Shown: positions 1-12,560, numbered from the stretch's first letter. The stretch is DNA of 64,000 nucleotides from Odobenus rosmarus divergens (GCF_000321225.1 NW_004450461.1:146960-210959), one strand, 5' to 3'. Notes: a model not told the origin generated them from the letters alone. Program-made: numbers and translations.

Positions 1-343
1 GAGTTTAAAGTCTACTTCAAGAAGCAAGAAAAATCTCAAATAAATAACCTAACCTTACACCAAAAGGAGCTAGAAAACAAGGAATAAACAAAACCCAAAA
101 CCAATAAGGGGAAGGAAATAAACAAAGTACAAACAAAACAAAACCAATAGAACAGATCCATGAAACCAGGAGCTGGTCTTTGAAAAGATCAACAAAATAT
201 ATAAACATTTAGCTAGACTCAGAAAAAAAAAAAGCAAGAGAGAGAGAGGGAGAAAATTAGATCTCAAATAAAAATCAGAAATGAAAGAGGAGAAATAACA
301 ACTGATACCACAGAAATACAAAGGATTTTAAGAGAATACTATG

Positions 344-543
344 GGGCTGCCAGGGTGGCTCAGTTGGTTAAGTGTCTGCCATCAGCTTGGGTCATGATCT
401 CAGGGTCCCAGGATCAAGCTCCACATCAGGGTCCTCAGTGGGGAGTCTGCTTCTCCCTCTTCCTCTGCTCCTCCCCTCACACCCACTCATGCTGTCTCTC
501 TCTCTTTCTTAAATAAATAAATAAATAAATAAATTTTTTTAAA
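344..543 (+). mobile_element. Can-SINE inside L1
   Basis: A tRNA-derived head ('gggtggctcagttggttaag') is followed by a CT-rich body and an (AAAT)n tail. The flanking duplication is about 14 bp (330-343 and 544-557, 'agaatactatg' versus 'agaatattatg', one difference). It therefore inserted after the host L1, and some time ago. Confidence 0.93.
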
Positions 544-2758
544 AAAAGAATATTATGAAAAATTACAATAACTTGGACAGCCTAGAAGAAAAAGATAAAT
601 TTCTAGAAACATAAAATCCCAAAACTCAATCAGGAAAAAATAGAAAATTAGAACATACTGATTACCAGCAATGAAATTGAATCAATAATCAAAAAACTCT
701 CCACAAAAAAAGTCCAGGACCAGATGACTTCACAGATGAATTCTACCAAACATTTAAAGAATAGTTCATTTCTTCTTCTCAAACTATTCCAAAAATTAGA
801 AGAAAAAAACCTTCCAAATTCATTCTATGAGGTCAGCATTAACCTGATACCAAAAGCAGATAAAAGGCATTACTAAAAAAGAGAACGATAGGCCAACATC
901 TCTGATGAATATAGATGCAAAAATTCTCAAACCAAATCAAATAATACACTAAAAAAAATCATTCACCATAGTCAAGTGGGATTTCTTGGGATGCAAAGGT
1001 AATCCAATATATGCAAATCAATTAATGTGATACATCACATCAACAAACGAAAGTATAAAAACCATATAATCATTTCAATAGATGCAGAAAAAGCATTTGA
1101 CAAACCACAACACCGATCCATGATAAAACCTTCAATGGAGTCAGTTTAGAGGAAACATACCTCAACATAATAAAGGCCATCTATGAGAAACCCACAGCTA
1201 ACATAATATTCAATAATAAAAAAACTGAGAGTTTTTCCCTGAAGATCAGGAACAACACAAAAATGTCCACTCTCACCACTTTTATTCAATGTAGTACTGG
1301 AAGTCCTATCCACAGCAATCAGACAAGAAAAAGGAATAAAAGACACCTAAATTGGTCAGCAAGATGTAAAACTTTCATTATCTGCAGATGACACAATAAC
1401 GTATAAAGAAAACCCTAAAGACCACCAAAAAACTACTGGAAGTGATAAATGAATTCACTAAGGCTGTAGGATACAAAATCAATATATAGAAATCTGTTGC
1501 ATTTCTACACAGTAATACTGAGGTAAAGAGAAAATAAGAAAACAATCCTATTTATAATCACACCCAAAATAATAAAATATATAGGAATAAACTTAACCAA
1601 GGAGTTAACAGACTTGTACTCTGAAAACTATAAAACACTGTTGAAAGAAATTAAGGCAACACAAACAAATAGAAAGAGATTCCATGCTCATAAAATGGAA
1701 GAAAACAATGTTAAAATGTCTGGACTACCTAAAGCAATCTACAGATTTAATGTAATCACTATCAAAATTTCAACAACATTTTTCACTAAACTAGAACAAA
1801 TAATCCTGAAATTTGTACAGAACCACAGAAGACCTAAATAGTCAATGCAATCTTGAAAAAGAAGAAAACTGGAAATACCAAAATCTGATATTTCAAGTTA
1901 TATTACAAATCTGTTGTAATCAAAACAGTATGGTACTGGCACAAAAATAGGCACATAGACCAATGGAAAAGGATATACAGCACAAAAATAAAACCACAAT
2001 TATATGGCCAATTAACCTTCAACAAAGGAGGCAAGAATATGCAATGGGAAAATAATAGTTCAACCAATGGTGTTGAGAAAACTGGACAGCTTTTGCAAAA
2101 GAATAAAACTAGACCACTTTCTTATACCATACATAAAAATAAAGTTAAAGTAGATTAAAAGACCTGAATGTGAGACTTGAAACCATTAAAATCCTAGAAG
2201 GGAACACAGGCAGTAATCTCTCTGATATCGGCATAAGCAATATTTTTCTAGATATGTCTCCTGAGGCAAGGGAAACATAAATAAAACTATTGGGACTACA
2301 TCAAAATAAAAAGCTTCTGCACAGCAGAGGAAATGACCAGCAAAACTAAAAGACAACCTACAGAATGGGCAAAGATATTTGCAAATGATCTGATAAAGGG
2401 TTGGTATCCAAAATATATAAAGAACTTGTATGCCTCAACACCAATAAAAGCATAGTCCAATAAAAAAATGGGCAGAAGATATGAACAGGCCTTTCTCCAG
2501 AGAAGACATAAAAATGGCCAAGAAAAACATGAAAAAATGCTCTATATCACTAATCATCAGGGAAATGCAACTCAAGGCTCAAGACCACAAAGAGATAGAT
2601 ACCACCTCAGAACTGTCACAATGGGTAAAATTAAAAAAAAACACAAGAAACAAGAAGTTGGTGGATTTGGAGAAAAAGGAACCCTCATGCACTGTTGGTG
2701 GGAATGCAAACTGGTACAGCTCCTGTGGAAACCAGTATGGACGTTCCTCAAAAAATTA

Positions 2759-2848
2759 TATAGTAATTCCACTACTGTGTATCTACCCAAAGAATATGAA
2801 ACATATAGTAATTCCACTACTGTGTATCTACCCAAAGAATATGAAACA
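2759..2848 (+). repeat. Perfect 45-bp tandem duplication, two copies
   Basis: Bases 2759-2803 and 2804-2848 are identical. The unit lies in the ORF2 C-terminal region of the old L1 and is a multiple of three, so the frame shows a 15-residue repeat ([15 protein letters not shown]). The other L1 copies in the window have this segment once, so the duplication arose in this copy. Confidence 0.95.
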
Positions 2849-3358
2849 CTATTTTGAAAAGATATATGCACCCCTATATTTATTGCAGCCTATTTACAAC
2901 ACCCAAACTATGGAAGTAGCCCAGGTGTCCATCAATTGATGAATGGATAAAGATGTGGTACACGTGCACACACTGGAATATTACTCAGCCATATAAAGAA
3001 TGAAATCTTGCCCGTTTGCAACAACATGAATGGATCTAGAGAGTATAATTCTAAGTGAAATAAGTCAGAGAAAGAAATACCATGTATTTTACTCACATGT
3101 AGAATTTAAGGGACATAAAAAATGAACAAATAAAAAAAAGAAAGAAAAAAATGAGAAGACTCAACTAATAGAGAATAAGTTGATGGTTACCAAGAGGAGG
3201 TAGGTGGAATGCATTAACTATTTGAAGGGAATTAAGATTAAACATCACATTGAGCACTGAGTAAATTATAGAATTGCTGAATCACTATATTATATATCTG
3301 AAACTAATATAATATTGTATGTTATCCTATACTGGAATTAAAGAAAAAAGAGAAAAAC

Positions 3359-6121
3359 AAGGATATGAATGTGAGTAATGATACACATTTGTGTACAGTG
3401 TGTATATACTCTATTGTTAATGATCTGTTGGCCTCAAGAAGTGGGTAGCACGGTGTAGTATTGTGGCAATGCACTGTGCTAATAAGGATTGGACTTTGTA
3501 GATAGGACCTCTCTGCAAGCAGGAAGAAGGAAGAAACTAACTGGTAGAAGAAAGGATAGACCATTATTTGAATGGACATATTAGATCTAAAGTTTTGCTT
3601 GACTTTTAAATAAAATTCCTATTATTATGTAAGGATCTAGATACCAGATGATGCTCTTGACCAAGTATGTTCTTAAACACTTTTAGACATACACACATAC
3701 CAAATAAACAAAAATATTACCCACATAAATTTAATTGATGTCCATTTGTGCATTTCCTATTATAACCAGAGCTCAAGGTCATCCCTAGTTCTTTTTGCAT
3801 TCAGTGTTAATGTTTTTCCCACTCTGCCTGTTTTATGTTGTTTTCCAGGTTACTTTTAAGTTTCTTTAATTTTCCAGAATTTTAAGATTATATTGAAACC
3901 TCTATATGAATAAACTAATTTATGTACATGATAAGGCCAAATTCTTTGACTACATAATGCTACAACAGTTAAACCATTTATAAACTAAGAAAGCTAATGT
4001 GATAAATAGGAGAAAAACAGTAATCATTTATAAGCATATTCCATAACCCTGGAATGAATAGAATTCTGTTGAGAAATTTAAAAATTAAAGGATGGCTATT
4101 TCTATGAAAGATTATCTGCTTAAATGGATTGAGGTTCAATCACAAAGTCAGTGTTACATTCTGAGTTATAACTGATATTTTTCATGTCATCTATTCTATT
4201 CCCTTGAGTAAAGGAAAAATAATCTGTAAAAGCAACAAGAGAAAAAGAAAGAAATCCGATCAGATCACATTAGTCATTTCTCATCAGGTTGCCACTTTTC
4301 TTAGTAATTTTGTTGGTGTTGGAGGATACTATTATTAGTCTATTATTGTTTGCCTGTTATTACGATGGATATGTTTAATCATATTAGAAGAGTTACATCA
4401 CATTAAGAATGACCGATATTAATGTTATAAGTAGACTTTAAATATTAAAACACTTCCATAATGATTAATAAAGTTATTTTCAAATTCATTCTTCTGAGTT
4501 ATAGTCAGATATTGTAAACTTCTTTTTTTCTAATTATACACAGTCAACTACTTGTAAGGTGATTTTGAAATCATACTTCTATTTTATTTCTTGGTAGAGT
4601 CTTAATAAATGTTACATGTACTTATGATCATGGAAGTTATCCTATCATGAACAATTAGGTATTTTTATCTCTCTCTAAGCATCAATAGATATTATTGGAA
4701 CAATAATTATTTTAAATCCAGGAATCAAGAGCAATGTAAAATATAGAAGTGAACATGCTCTATCTTATATGCTCAGTAATAAATCTGTAAAATACATATA
4801 TTGAAAAATCATATATTTTATAGATATATTGAGGTAGTGTTGAAATGTCTCACACATAGATATGTCGAGGTATATGTTTTCAGTGTTAAAGCACTCTTTA
4901 TGGTAAAAGATTCCAATGATGAAAAGAAAAAAATAAAAATCAGCATTATAGTTCTCTTGAGTCAACAACAAAAAAAAGGACTTCTTGATTCAATCAAATT
5001 TAAAAAGCAAATATTAGAAACTTTAAGAATAAAATATTTATCTCATGTTTTCTTATCTTTGTATTTATAATATGCTACAAGGAATTAGTTTTTTTCTATA
5101 TTTAGTATTTACCTCTGGATTTCTTTTGCAATAGATCATAGTTGTGGCATATTTAACATTAAAGATTTTAATTAATCTAGTATTCCACTAAAGTTTTATA
5201 GCATACAATAAATTTTACATTTGCTGAGGCAGAGAAGTCAGTTCACTTCCTCAGAAATTGGCAAAACAGTTTGTCAGGTAGTGATTGAGCCTACCAAACT
5301 ACTCAACATATGAACTGCAATGAGGCTTTTTTAGTCTGCTGTATTTCTAGCAACTTTAGGAAGTCATAAAAATGGTTTGTTGTTTTTTTTTAAATATAAT
5401 TACCCTGAAATCAACCACTTGTTTGGCTGATGAAGCTGGTAATAAAATGAAGTGGCACAGTGTAAATAACTCTTAGCTTTTAGACTAAGGGTGGGAAAAA
5501 TAAAACAGTTACCATCTGATTTAGTAATTGCATCAATATGTGTTGTGAATAAATAAGCATATGCCTTTATAGCATTTTTTAAAAAGGAATTATGAAACTA
5601 TTACACTTAGTATTCCTGCCAATGCCTAAATCTCTCACTCAGTAAGAACAGCATTTGAAGAAGAATTGAGTTATTAAGAGTTAAGCACATTTGTAGAGAA
5701 AGAAAATTCTCAGGTGATTCTTTGTTCTGGAGAGAATCTTTCTATTGTAGGGGAACCAGTATGGTCAATAGTCTAAACTTCGAAAAGAATATTGGTTTAA
5801 ATATTTTAAAAAGTAATCTTCTCTTTATAACTGTATATTAATGGAAAAAGAAGCTGTCCAAATTACTATGAAATAGTGTTCTCACATTGAAGAACCATAT
5901 AAAAAGAATAGATTTTAATCTAATTTTGGAAGAAAATGGCTTCATAAACCTAGAAACCTGGGAGAATAGAATATGTCAAGTTTAAGAAAAACTGGCCATC
6001 TATATCAATGTGACATCAGATATCAGAATTTATGATTACCTTATGCTTACCCTATCATTATGAAAAATATATGTGAGCTCCAAAAAAAAAGAACTTATTT
6101 TTGTATAGGTCTACTCTAATT
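3359..6121. other. Repeat-poor AT-rich interval, no gene seen
   Basis: I recognise no transposable element, RNA gene or plausible exon chain here. The longest frames (3322-3579 minus, 4801-5070 plus) are low-complexity and have no family resemblance. It is one of the longest element-free stretches in the window. Confidence 0.55.
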
Positions 6122-6138
6122 AAAAAATCTCTACTTCT

Positions 6139-6332
6139 GGGGTGCCTGGGTGGCTCAGTTCGTTAGGCGAGTGCCTTCGGCTCAGGTCATGATCCTGGAG
6201 TCCCGGGATCGAGTCCCGCATCGGGCTCCCTGCTCAGCAGGGAGTCTGCTTCTCCCTCTGACCCTCTTCCCTCTAGAGCTCTCTATCTCTCATTCTCTCT
6301 CTCTCAAATGAATAAATAAAATCTTTAAAAAA
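6139..6332 (+). mobile_element. Can-SINE, young, gaccctcttccctct subtype
   Basis: A full-length head with A- and B-box-like regions, a CT-rich tail, then 'aataaataaaatctttaaaa'. The TSD is a perfect 17 bp ('aaaaaatctctacttct', 6122-6138 and 6333-6349). The body shares the diagnostic 'tctgaccctcttccctct' with the SINE at 59209, so both belong to one subfamily. The perfect TSD suggests a recent insertion. Confidence 0.97.
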
Positions 6333-6349
6333 AAAAAATCTCTACTTCT

Positions 6350-6698
6350 AATGCACTTTTGGGATTGATTTTATATATACTGGAAATAGAGAAATGTGTT
6401 TCTTCATAAGCATTTAGGTAAGGCTCTATTCATCACACATAATTTATTGAACCATTCACAAAAGTGGCCATTGTAATAATGATTATAAAGTAAGTGTTAT
6501 GTCTATTAATTTCATGGAGTTCAGCTCCATTGACACAAAATTTAAGGTACTTTTGAATTTAAACACATGGCACTTGGCAAAAATTTCATGAAATGGCTGA
6601 AAGTGAAATGAAAGAGATAACTAACTGGTGAATATAAATTAAAAAGAAAGAGAAGAATTATTTTTGAGAAAAATTTCCATGAAGACCATATTGAAATT
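6350..6698. other. Unique AT-rich spacer
   Basis: Nothing recognisable lies between the SINE and the antisense L1. Confidence 0.5.
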
Positions 6699-6716
6699 TA
6701 GGGTGGATAAATTTTT

Positions 6717-9700
6717 TTTTATTAACATAAAATGTAGTATTTGTTTCAGGGGTACAGGTCTGTGATTCATCAGTCTTACACAATTAATAGGGCTCACCAT
6801 AGCACATACCCTCCCCAATGTACATCACCCAGCCACCCTATCCTTCCCATTCCCCTCCACTCCAGCAACCCTCAGTTTGTTTCCTGAGATTAAGAGTCTC
6901 TTATGGTTTGTGTCCCTCTCTGGTTTTGTCTTGTTTCATTTTTTCCTCTCTTCCCCTCTGATCCTCTGCCTTGTTTCTCAAATTCCACATATCAGTAAGA
7001 TCATATGATACTTGTCTTTCTCTGATTGACTTATTTCACTCAGCATAACACCCTCCAGTTCCAACCACGTCGCTGCAAATGGCAAGATTTCATTTTTTGA
7101 TGGATGCATAATATTCCATTGTATATATATACCACCTCTTCTTGATCCATTCATCTGTCGATGGACATCCAGGCTCTTTTCATAGTTTGGCTATTGTGGA
7201 CATTGCTGCTATAAACATTGGGGTGCACGTGCCCCTTCGGATCACTACATTTGTATCTTTGGGGTAAATACCCAGTAGTGCAATTGCTGGGTCATAGGGT
7301 AGCTCTATTTTCAACTTTTTGAAGAACATCCATACTGTTTTCCAGAGTAGCTGCACCAGCTTGCATACCCACCAACAGTGTAGGAGGGTTCCCCTTTCTG
7401 GATCCTTGCCAACATCTGTCGTTTCCTGACTTGTTCATTTTAGCCATTCTGACTGGTGTGAGGTGGTATCTCATTGTGGTTTTGATTTGTATTTCCCTGA
7501 TGCCCAGTGATGTTGAACACTTTTTCATGTGTCTGTTGACCATTTGGATATCCTCTTTGCAGAAATGTCTGTTCATGTCTTCTGCCCATTTCTTGATTGG
7601 ATTATTTGTTCTTTGGGTGTTGAGTTTGATAAGTTCTTTATAGATTTTGGATACTAGCTCTTTATCTGTTATGTCGTGTGCAAATATCTTCTCCCATTCT
7701 GTCAGTGGTCTTTTGGTTTTGTTGACTGTTTCCTTTGCTATACAAAAACTTTTTATCTAGATGAAGTCCCAATAGTTCATTTTTGCCTTTCCTTCCCTTG
7801 CCTTTGGCGACGTGTGTAGGAAGAATTTGTAGCAGCTGAAGTCAAAGAGTTTGCTGCCTGTGTTCTCCTCAAGGATTTTGATGGATTCCACTCTCATATT
7901 TAGTTCTTTCATCTAGTACTATATTGAATAGCAGTGGTGATAGTGGACATCTCTGCCGTGTTCCTGACCTTAGGGGAAAAGCTCTCAGTTTTTCCCCATT
8001 GAGAATGAAATTCATTTTGGGTTTTTCATAGATGGCTCTTTATGATACTGAGGTATGTACCCTCTATCCCTACACTGTGAAGAGTTTTAATCAAGAAAGC
8101 ATGCTGTACTTTGTCAATTGCTGTATCTATTGAGAGGATTAAATGGTTCTTGTTCTTTCTTTTATTAATGTAGTGTATCACATTGTTTAATTTGCAGATG
8201 TTAAACCAACCTTGCAGCCCAGGAATGAATCCCACTTGGTTGTGGTGAATAATTCTTTTAATGTACTGTTGGATCCATGGTTAGTATTTTGGTGAGAAAT
8301 TTTGGTATCCTTGTTTATCAGGGATATTGTTCTGTAATTCTCCTTTTTGATGGGGTCTTTGTCTGGTTTTGGGATCAAGGTAATGCTGGCCTCATAGAAC
8401 GAGTTTGGAAGTTTTCCTTCTATTTCTATTTGTTGGAACAGTTTGAGAAGAATAAGTACTAATTCTTCTTTAAATGTTTGGTAGAATTACCCTGGGAGGC
8501 CATCTGAGCCTGGGCTCTTGTTTGTTGAAAGATTTTTTATTACAGCTTCAATTTCCTTGCTGGTTATGGGTCTGTTCAGGTTTTCTATTTCTTCCTTTTT
8601 CAGTTTTGGTAGTTTATACATCTCTGGGGATGCGTCCATTTCTTCCAGATTGTCTAATTTGTTGGCATATGGTTTCACATAATATGTTCTTATAATTGTA
8701 TTTCTTTGGTGTTGGTTGTGATCTCTCCTCTTTCATTCATTATTTTATTTATTTGGGTCCTTTCTCTTTTCTTTTGGATAATTCTGGCCAGGGTTTTATC
8801 AATCTTATTAATTCTTTCAAAGAACAAGCTCCTAGTTTTGTTGATCTGTTCTACTGTTCTTTTGGTTTCTATTTCATTGATTTCTGTTCTGATCTTTATT
8901 ATTTCTCTACTCCAGCTGGGCTTAGGCTTTACTTGCTGTTCTTTCTCCAGCTCCTTTAGGTGTAGTGTTAGGTTGTGTATTTGAGACCTTTCTTGTTTCT
9001 TGAGAAAGACTTGTATTGCTATATACTTTCCTCTTAGGACCACTTTTGCTGCATCCCAAAGGTTTTGAAAAGTTGTGTTTTCATTTTTATTTGTTTCCAT
9101 GTATATTTTTAATTCCTCTTTAATTTCCTGGTTGACCCATTCATTCTTTAGTAGGATGCTCTTTAGGCTCCATGTATTTGAGCTCTTTCCGACTTTCCTC
9201 TTGTGATTGAGTTTGAGTTTCAAAGCACTGTGGTCTGAAAATATGCAGGGAATGATCCCAAACTTTTGGTACCAGTTGAGACCTGATTTGTGACCCAGGG
9301 TGTGATCTATTCTGGAGAATGTTTCATGTGCACCAGAGAAGAATGTGTATTCTGTTGCTTTGTGATGGAATGTTCTGAATATATCTGTGAAGTCCATCTG
9401 GTCCAGTGTGTCATTTAAAGCCCTTATTTCATTGTTGGTCTTTGTTTAGATGGTCTGTCCATTGCAGTGAGAGGGGTGTTAAAGTCCTGTAATATTATTG
9501 TATTATTGTTGATGTGTTTCTTTGATTTTGTTATTAATTGGCTTATATAATTGGCTTCTCCCATCTTAGGGGCACAAATATTTACAATTGTTAGATCTTC
9601 TTGTTGCACAGACCCATTAAGTATGGTATAGTGTGTTTCCTCATGTCTTATTATAGTCTTTGGTTTAAAATCTGATTTGTCTTATATAAGGACTGCCACC

Positions 9701-9834
9701 CGAGCTTTTTTTGATGTCCATTAACATGGTAAATAGTTCTCCCCCATCATGTTAAATCTGGAGTTGTCTTGGGGTCTAAAATGAGTCACTTGCAGACAGC
9801 ATATCGATGGGTCTTTTTTTTATCCAATCTGATA
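6717..9834 (-). mobile_element. LINE-1, antisense, 5'-truncated and internally deleted
   Basis: Read on the minus strand, this runs from mid-endonuclease (9834) through the start of the reverse transcriptase and the ORF2 C-terminus to a 3' UTR ending at the T-run at 6712-6720. The flanks are an 18-bp TSD, 'tagggtggataaattttt' (6699-6716) and the same with one change at 9835-9852, which fixes both ends. The 3' end lies at the internal A-rich tract of the 3' UTR, so the distal 3'-UTR module of other copies is absent. At about 7914 the C-terminal part joins directly to the region just upstream of the FADD motif, so part of the reverse transcriptase is missing. Confidence 0.95.
7000..9700 (-). 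pseudogene. L1 ORF2 remnant: endonuclease, partial RT, C-terminus
   Basis: Three stretches are readable on the minus strand. 9609-9424 is endonuclease with QDFN in place of the usual GDFN. 9397-8690 (235 codons) holds the endonuclease end with the SDH catalytic motif (FSDHSALKLKL) and the linker to the reverse transcriptase. 8378-8026 holds early reverse transcriptase ([11 protein letters not shown]) with motif A decayed to SIDTAIDKV. The FADD-containing palm and thumb are gone through the deletion at about 7914. The C-terminal cysteine cluster (7576-7292) is frameshifted and one Cys reads Ser. It cannot encode a working enzyme. Confidence 0.88.
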
Positions 9835-9869
9835 TAGGGTGGTTAAATTTTTATAAAAACAATGATAAA

Positions 9870-9962
9870 AGTAGTATTAACTGACATTTGTTGGTTTTGT
9901 ACTATGTGCTGGACACTAGGCATTTAACATGAAGTATCTCAGTGAGTCTCCCACCTACGTTT
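9870..9962 (+). repeat. MIR 5' half (fossil SINE)
   Basis: The order 'actgacatttgttgg', 'tactatgtgctggacacta', 'atctcagtgag' matches the MIR core up to the 'atctcatttaatcc' region. It stops there; the matching second half appears at 10280. Confidence 0.6.
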
Positions 9963-10279
9963 AAAATTAGTCTTGAATTGTCAAAAATCTCCAAAATTTT
10001 GTTGGGTCATACTTGGTATTTTTACTGGTATATATTTTATGTTTATATTCAAGTTTTCATTTTTGTGCTGTTTAGTTTGAAATAAATGAATAAACATTTG
10101 TAAATTATACATATGTATATACAACATGTAATTTAAAATATTTAAAACATTTAAAAAAATCTCTTAAGCTATATTTTAAAAAAATTATTTGGTAGGAAAG
10201 TATGCCCTTAATTTTTTCTTTTTTTTGCAGTTTTTGTTTCTTTTCCTCCTAAGAATCTCAAGGCTCAAGAGATCCTGAG
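9963..10279. other. AT-rich insert between two MIR halves
   Basis: About 320 bp of T-rich sequence without recognised identity. If the flanking MIR halves were one element, this is an old insertion, but no TSD is visible. Confidence 0.4.
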
Positions 10280-10395
10280 AATATTATCTCATTAATCTGT
10301 GAAACTTTTTGGTGACCTTGGTGACACATATTATAGTCCCCATTTCACAGATGAAGAAACTTGGTTAGAGAAAGGTTAATTTGTTTCTGTAAGTT
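10280..10395 (+). repeat. MIR 3' half (fossil SINE)
   Basis: 'attatctcattaatc' followed by 'ccccatttcacagatgaag' and 'agagaaaggttaat' is the standard MIR order. It begins where the 9870 fragment ends. Confidence 0.65.
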
Positions 10396-10655
10396 GACAC
10401 ATCATGTCAATTGCTATGTTTCTAGAGGATGTAGGGTTCTTGCCTTGTTGGCTACTATATTATCTACTATATCGTTTTGCAACATTGAGAGACAAATTAA
10501 CTCAGAATAAAATAAAATACCTTATAATCACTTGGCCTCAACCACATTTTAGGCCTGTGGCTACAATCCCTCAACATAATACTGCTGATTCTAACATTCT
10601 TTATCCCACTCATCCCTAAAAACACACTACAGAGGAAACAAATAGACAAACAAAA

Positions 10656-10692
<37 letters not shown>

Positions 10693-11178
10693 CCTTTAGT
10701 CATTATCTTAGCTGATATAATCACTTTCTTGAAAGGGAAGAGTCTAAAAGAAGAGGTCAGGGATAAAAAATAGTTATCTGTCTTAAAAAGAGAGTAACAA
10801 ATTGAATAGGATTAATTCTATCTATTTAGAAATAAGACTGAGTGGTCCATGGTGGATAAAATAAAGTATATCAAGTATATCTGTGCTTCTGCAGCCTAAC
10901 TGACCATACAGAAATCTATATAAACAAAAATATTATTTTATATAGCTAAACCACTTGGAGTGAAATTTTTAAAAATTAAATTAAATTTTCCAAATATTTC
11001 AAAATATTTTCTACATCTCTGACAGCAGGGTAAAAGGAAATTTCAATGCCATCAAATATGATAAATGTAAACAGACTAAAATATGTTTTCCATCTGAAAA
11101 ATCTAGGACCAAGTTTATAAAGCTTGTCATAAACTATATTATCAATCCATAATCAGACATCTTAAACAAAAGCATCAG
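10396..11178. other. AT-rich unique sequence
   Basis: Apart from the TA repeat I see no element or gene. Confidence 0.5.
10659..10685. repeat. (TA)n microsatellite
   Basis: About 13 uninterrupted TA units, likely length-polymorphic. Confidence 0.9.
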
Positions 11179-11190
11179 TAATTTCATTTC

Positions 11191-11771
11191 CTTTTTTTAA
11201 ATTTAATTTCATTATGTTATGTTAGTCACCATACAATACATCATTAGTTTTTCATGTAGTGATCCAGATTTCATTGTTTTTGTATAACACCCAGTGCTCC
11301 ATGCAGGATGTGCCCTCCTTAATACCCATCACTGGGTTAACCCATCCCCCCAGCCCCTCCCCTCTAAAACCCTCAGTTTGTTTCTCAGAGTCCATAGTCT
11401 GTCATGGTATGTCTCCCCCTTTCATTTTTCCCTTCCTTTGCCTACTGTCCTCCATTTTATTCTTTATGTTCCACAAATACGTGAAACCATATGATAATTG
11501 ACTTTCTCTGCTTGACTTATTTCACCTAGCATAATCTCCTCCAGTCCCATCCATGTTGATGTAAAAGTTGGGTATTCATCCTTTTGATGGCTAATATTCC
11601 ATCATGTATATGGACCACATCTTCTTTATCCATTCATCTGTTGAAGGGCATCTCAACTCTTTACACAGTTTGGTATTGCGGACATTGCTGCTATGAACAT
11701 TGGGGTGCATATGGCCTTTCTTTTCACTACATCTGTGACTTTGGGGTAAATACCCAGTCCTGAACCCCCAA
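11191..11771 (-). mobile_element. Short antisense LINE-1 3' end
   Basis: On the minus strand this is the very end of ORF2 and a 3' UTR of the 'distal module' type ('acacccagtgctccatgcag', 'accctcagtttgtttctcag'), with its A-tail on the left. Flanks share the 12-bp 'taatttcatttc' (11179-11190 and 11772-11783). Unlike the 62.6-kb copy, the ORF2 end joins the distal module directly and the proximal module is absent. Divergence is moderate. Frames over 11259-11501 are antisense shadows. Confidence 0.9.
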
Positions 11772-11783
11772 TAATTTCATTTC

Positions 11784-12289
11784 TAAAGTAATCTTTTTTT
11801 TTCCTGATTGAAAGTATTCATTTTACATTAAAAGAAGTCATGTTGCATAAACTTCCTCTGGGAATCTAATTGGGAATCAGGGCTATATGCCAGTTGATAA
11901 ATTCACATGTAATTTACTTGTTTAAGTCCTGTTTTCTACATCTTTGTGAAATGGAACAGGGGATAGAATGGGTATCTGGCTATCAGATACCATCCCACTA
12001 TCTTTAGCACAGCTTTAGTGTTGGAGTGGAACAGAGTGAGCCAACAAGGCTCAAGCTGTATATTCATAAGTCTAAGGCCAGGGGAATATGGGAAAGATGG
12101 AAGTTGCTAATGCATATGGATCACTGTCAAAGACAGTGTCTCAAGTTCTTTTCTACTACCAAGGCCCTCTAGATATTTTGCACATCTTCACTTGTGCTTT
12201 AGGCATCACCATAAAAAAGATATGATGGAGCAGGGGGAAGGATGAATAGGCAGAACACAGAGGATTTTGAGAGGACTTAAAATACTCTG
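11784..12289. other. Unique sequence, nothing recognised
   Basis: No repeat, RNA or exon signature seen. Confidence 0.45.
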
Positions 12290-12560
12290 TATGGTACCAT
12301 AATGACAGATAGATGATATTATAAATTTGTCTAAATCCATAGAATGTTACACACCAAAAGTGAAATGCAATGCAAACTTTGGGAGATTATAATATGTCCA
12401 TGTAGGTTTATCAGTTGTATCAAATGTATCACTCTGGTGGGGGATGTTGGTAATGGGAAAGCTTATGCATGTGTGGTGGCAGGGGTTATATAGGAAATTT
12501 CTTTAACTTCCCCTCAATTTTGTTTTGAACTGAAAACTGCTATAATATATTTTAATTTAA
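12290..12560 (+). repeat. Ancient LINE-1 3' end (L1ME-like)
   Basis: 'catagaatgttacacaccaa', 'atcactctggtgggggatg', 'gcatgtgtggtggcaggggt' and 'ctgaaaactgctataata' occur in the order of old L1M 3' ends. It is strongly diverged and truncated. Confidence 0.7.

Larger units (their letters stand above)
1..3105 (+). pseudogene. Degenerate L1 ORF2 (reverse transcriptase) remnant
   Basis: Intact L1 ORF2 encodes an endonuclease/reverse transcriptase that copies its own RNA at a nicked chromosomal site. Here only separated open pieces remain. At 1614-1841 the palm/thumb part reads with the recognisable stretch [12 protein letters not shown]. At 2468-2939 the C-terminal domain reads in two alternating frames. 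The catalytic FADD motif near 1380-1395 reads SADD, so the Phe is lost. A SINE interrupts the frame at 344-543, and several stops and frameshifts occur elsewhere. It is non-functional. The exact end of the ancestral frame (about 3105) is estimated by comparison with the 38.9-kb copy. Confidence 0.85.
1..3358 (+). mobile_element. Old LINE-1, sense strand, 5' end outside window
   Basis: Conceptual translation matches LINE-1 ORF2 from the endonuclease/reverse-transcriptase linker (from base 1) through the reverse transcriptase and the cysteine-rich C-terminal part, then a 3' end of the L1MA kind ('ctgaaactaatataatattg' near 3299) and an A-rich tail about 3335-3358. The frame is broken in many places, so this is a dead copy. 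It carries a SINE at 344-543 and a 45-bp tandem duplication at 2759-2848. The divergence from the 38.9-kb L1 suggests an older insertion. The 5' boundary and its TSD lie outside the window. Confidence 0.93.

Noticed and set aside
6139..6220. tRNA-like heads of the SINEs (here and in the other copies) as tRNA genes
   Set aside because: They have box A/B-like words but no cloverleaf that I can complete; they are SINE promoters descended from a tRNA.
11259..11501. 80- and 66-codon overlapping frames
   Set aside because: Antisense shadows of an L1 3' UTR.
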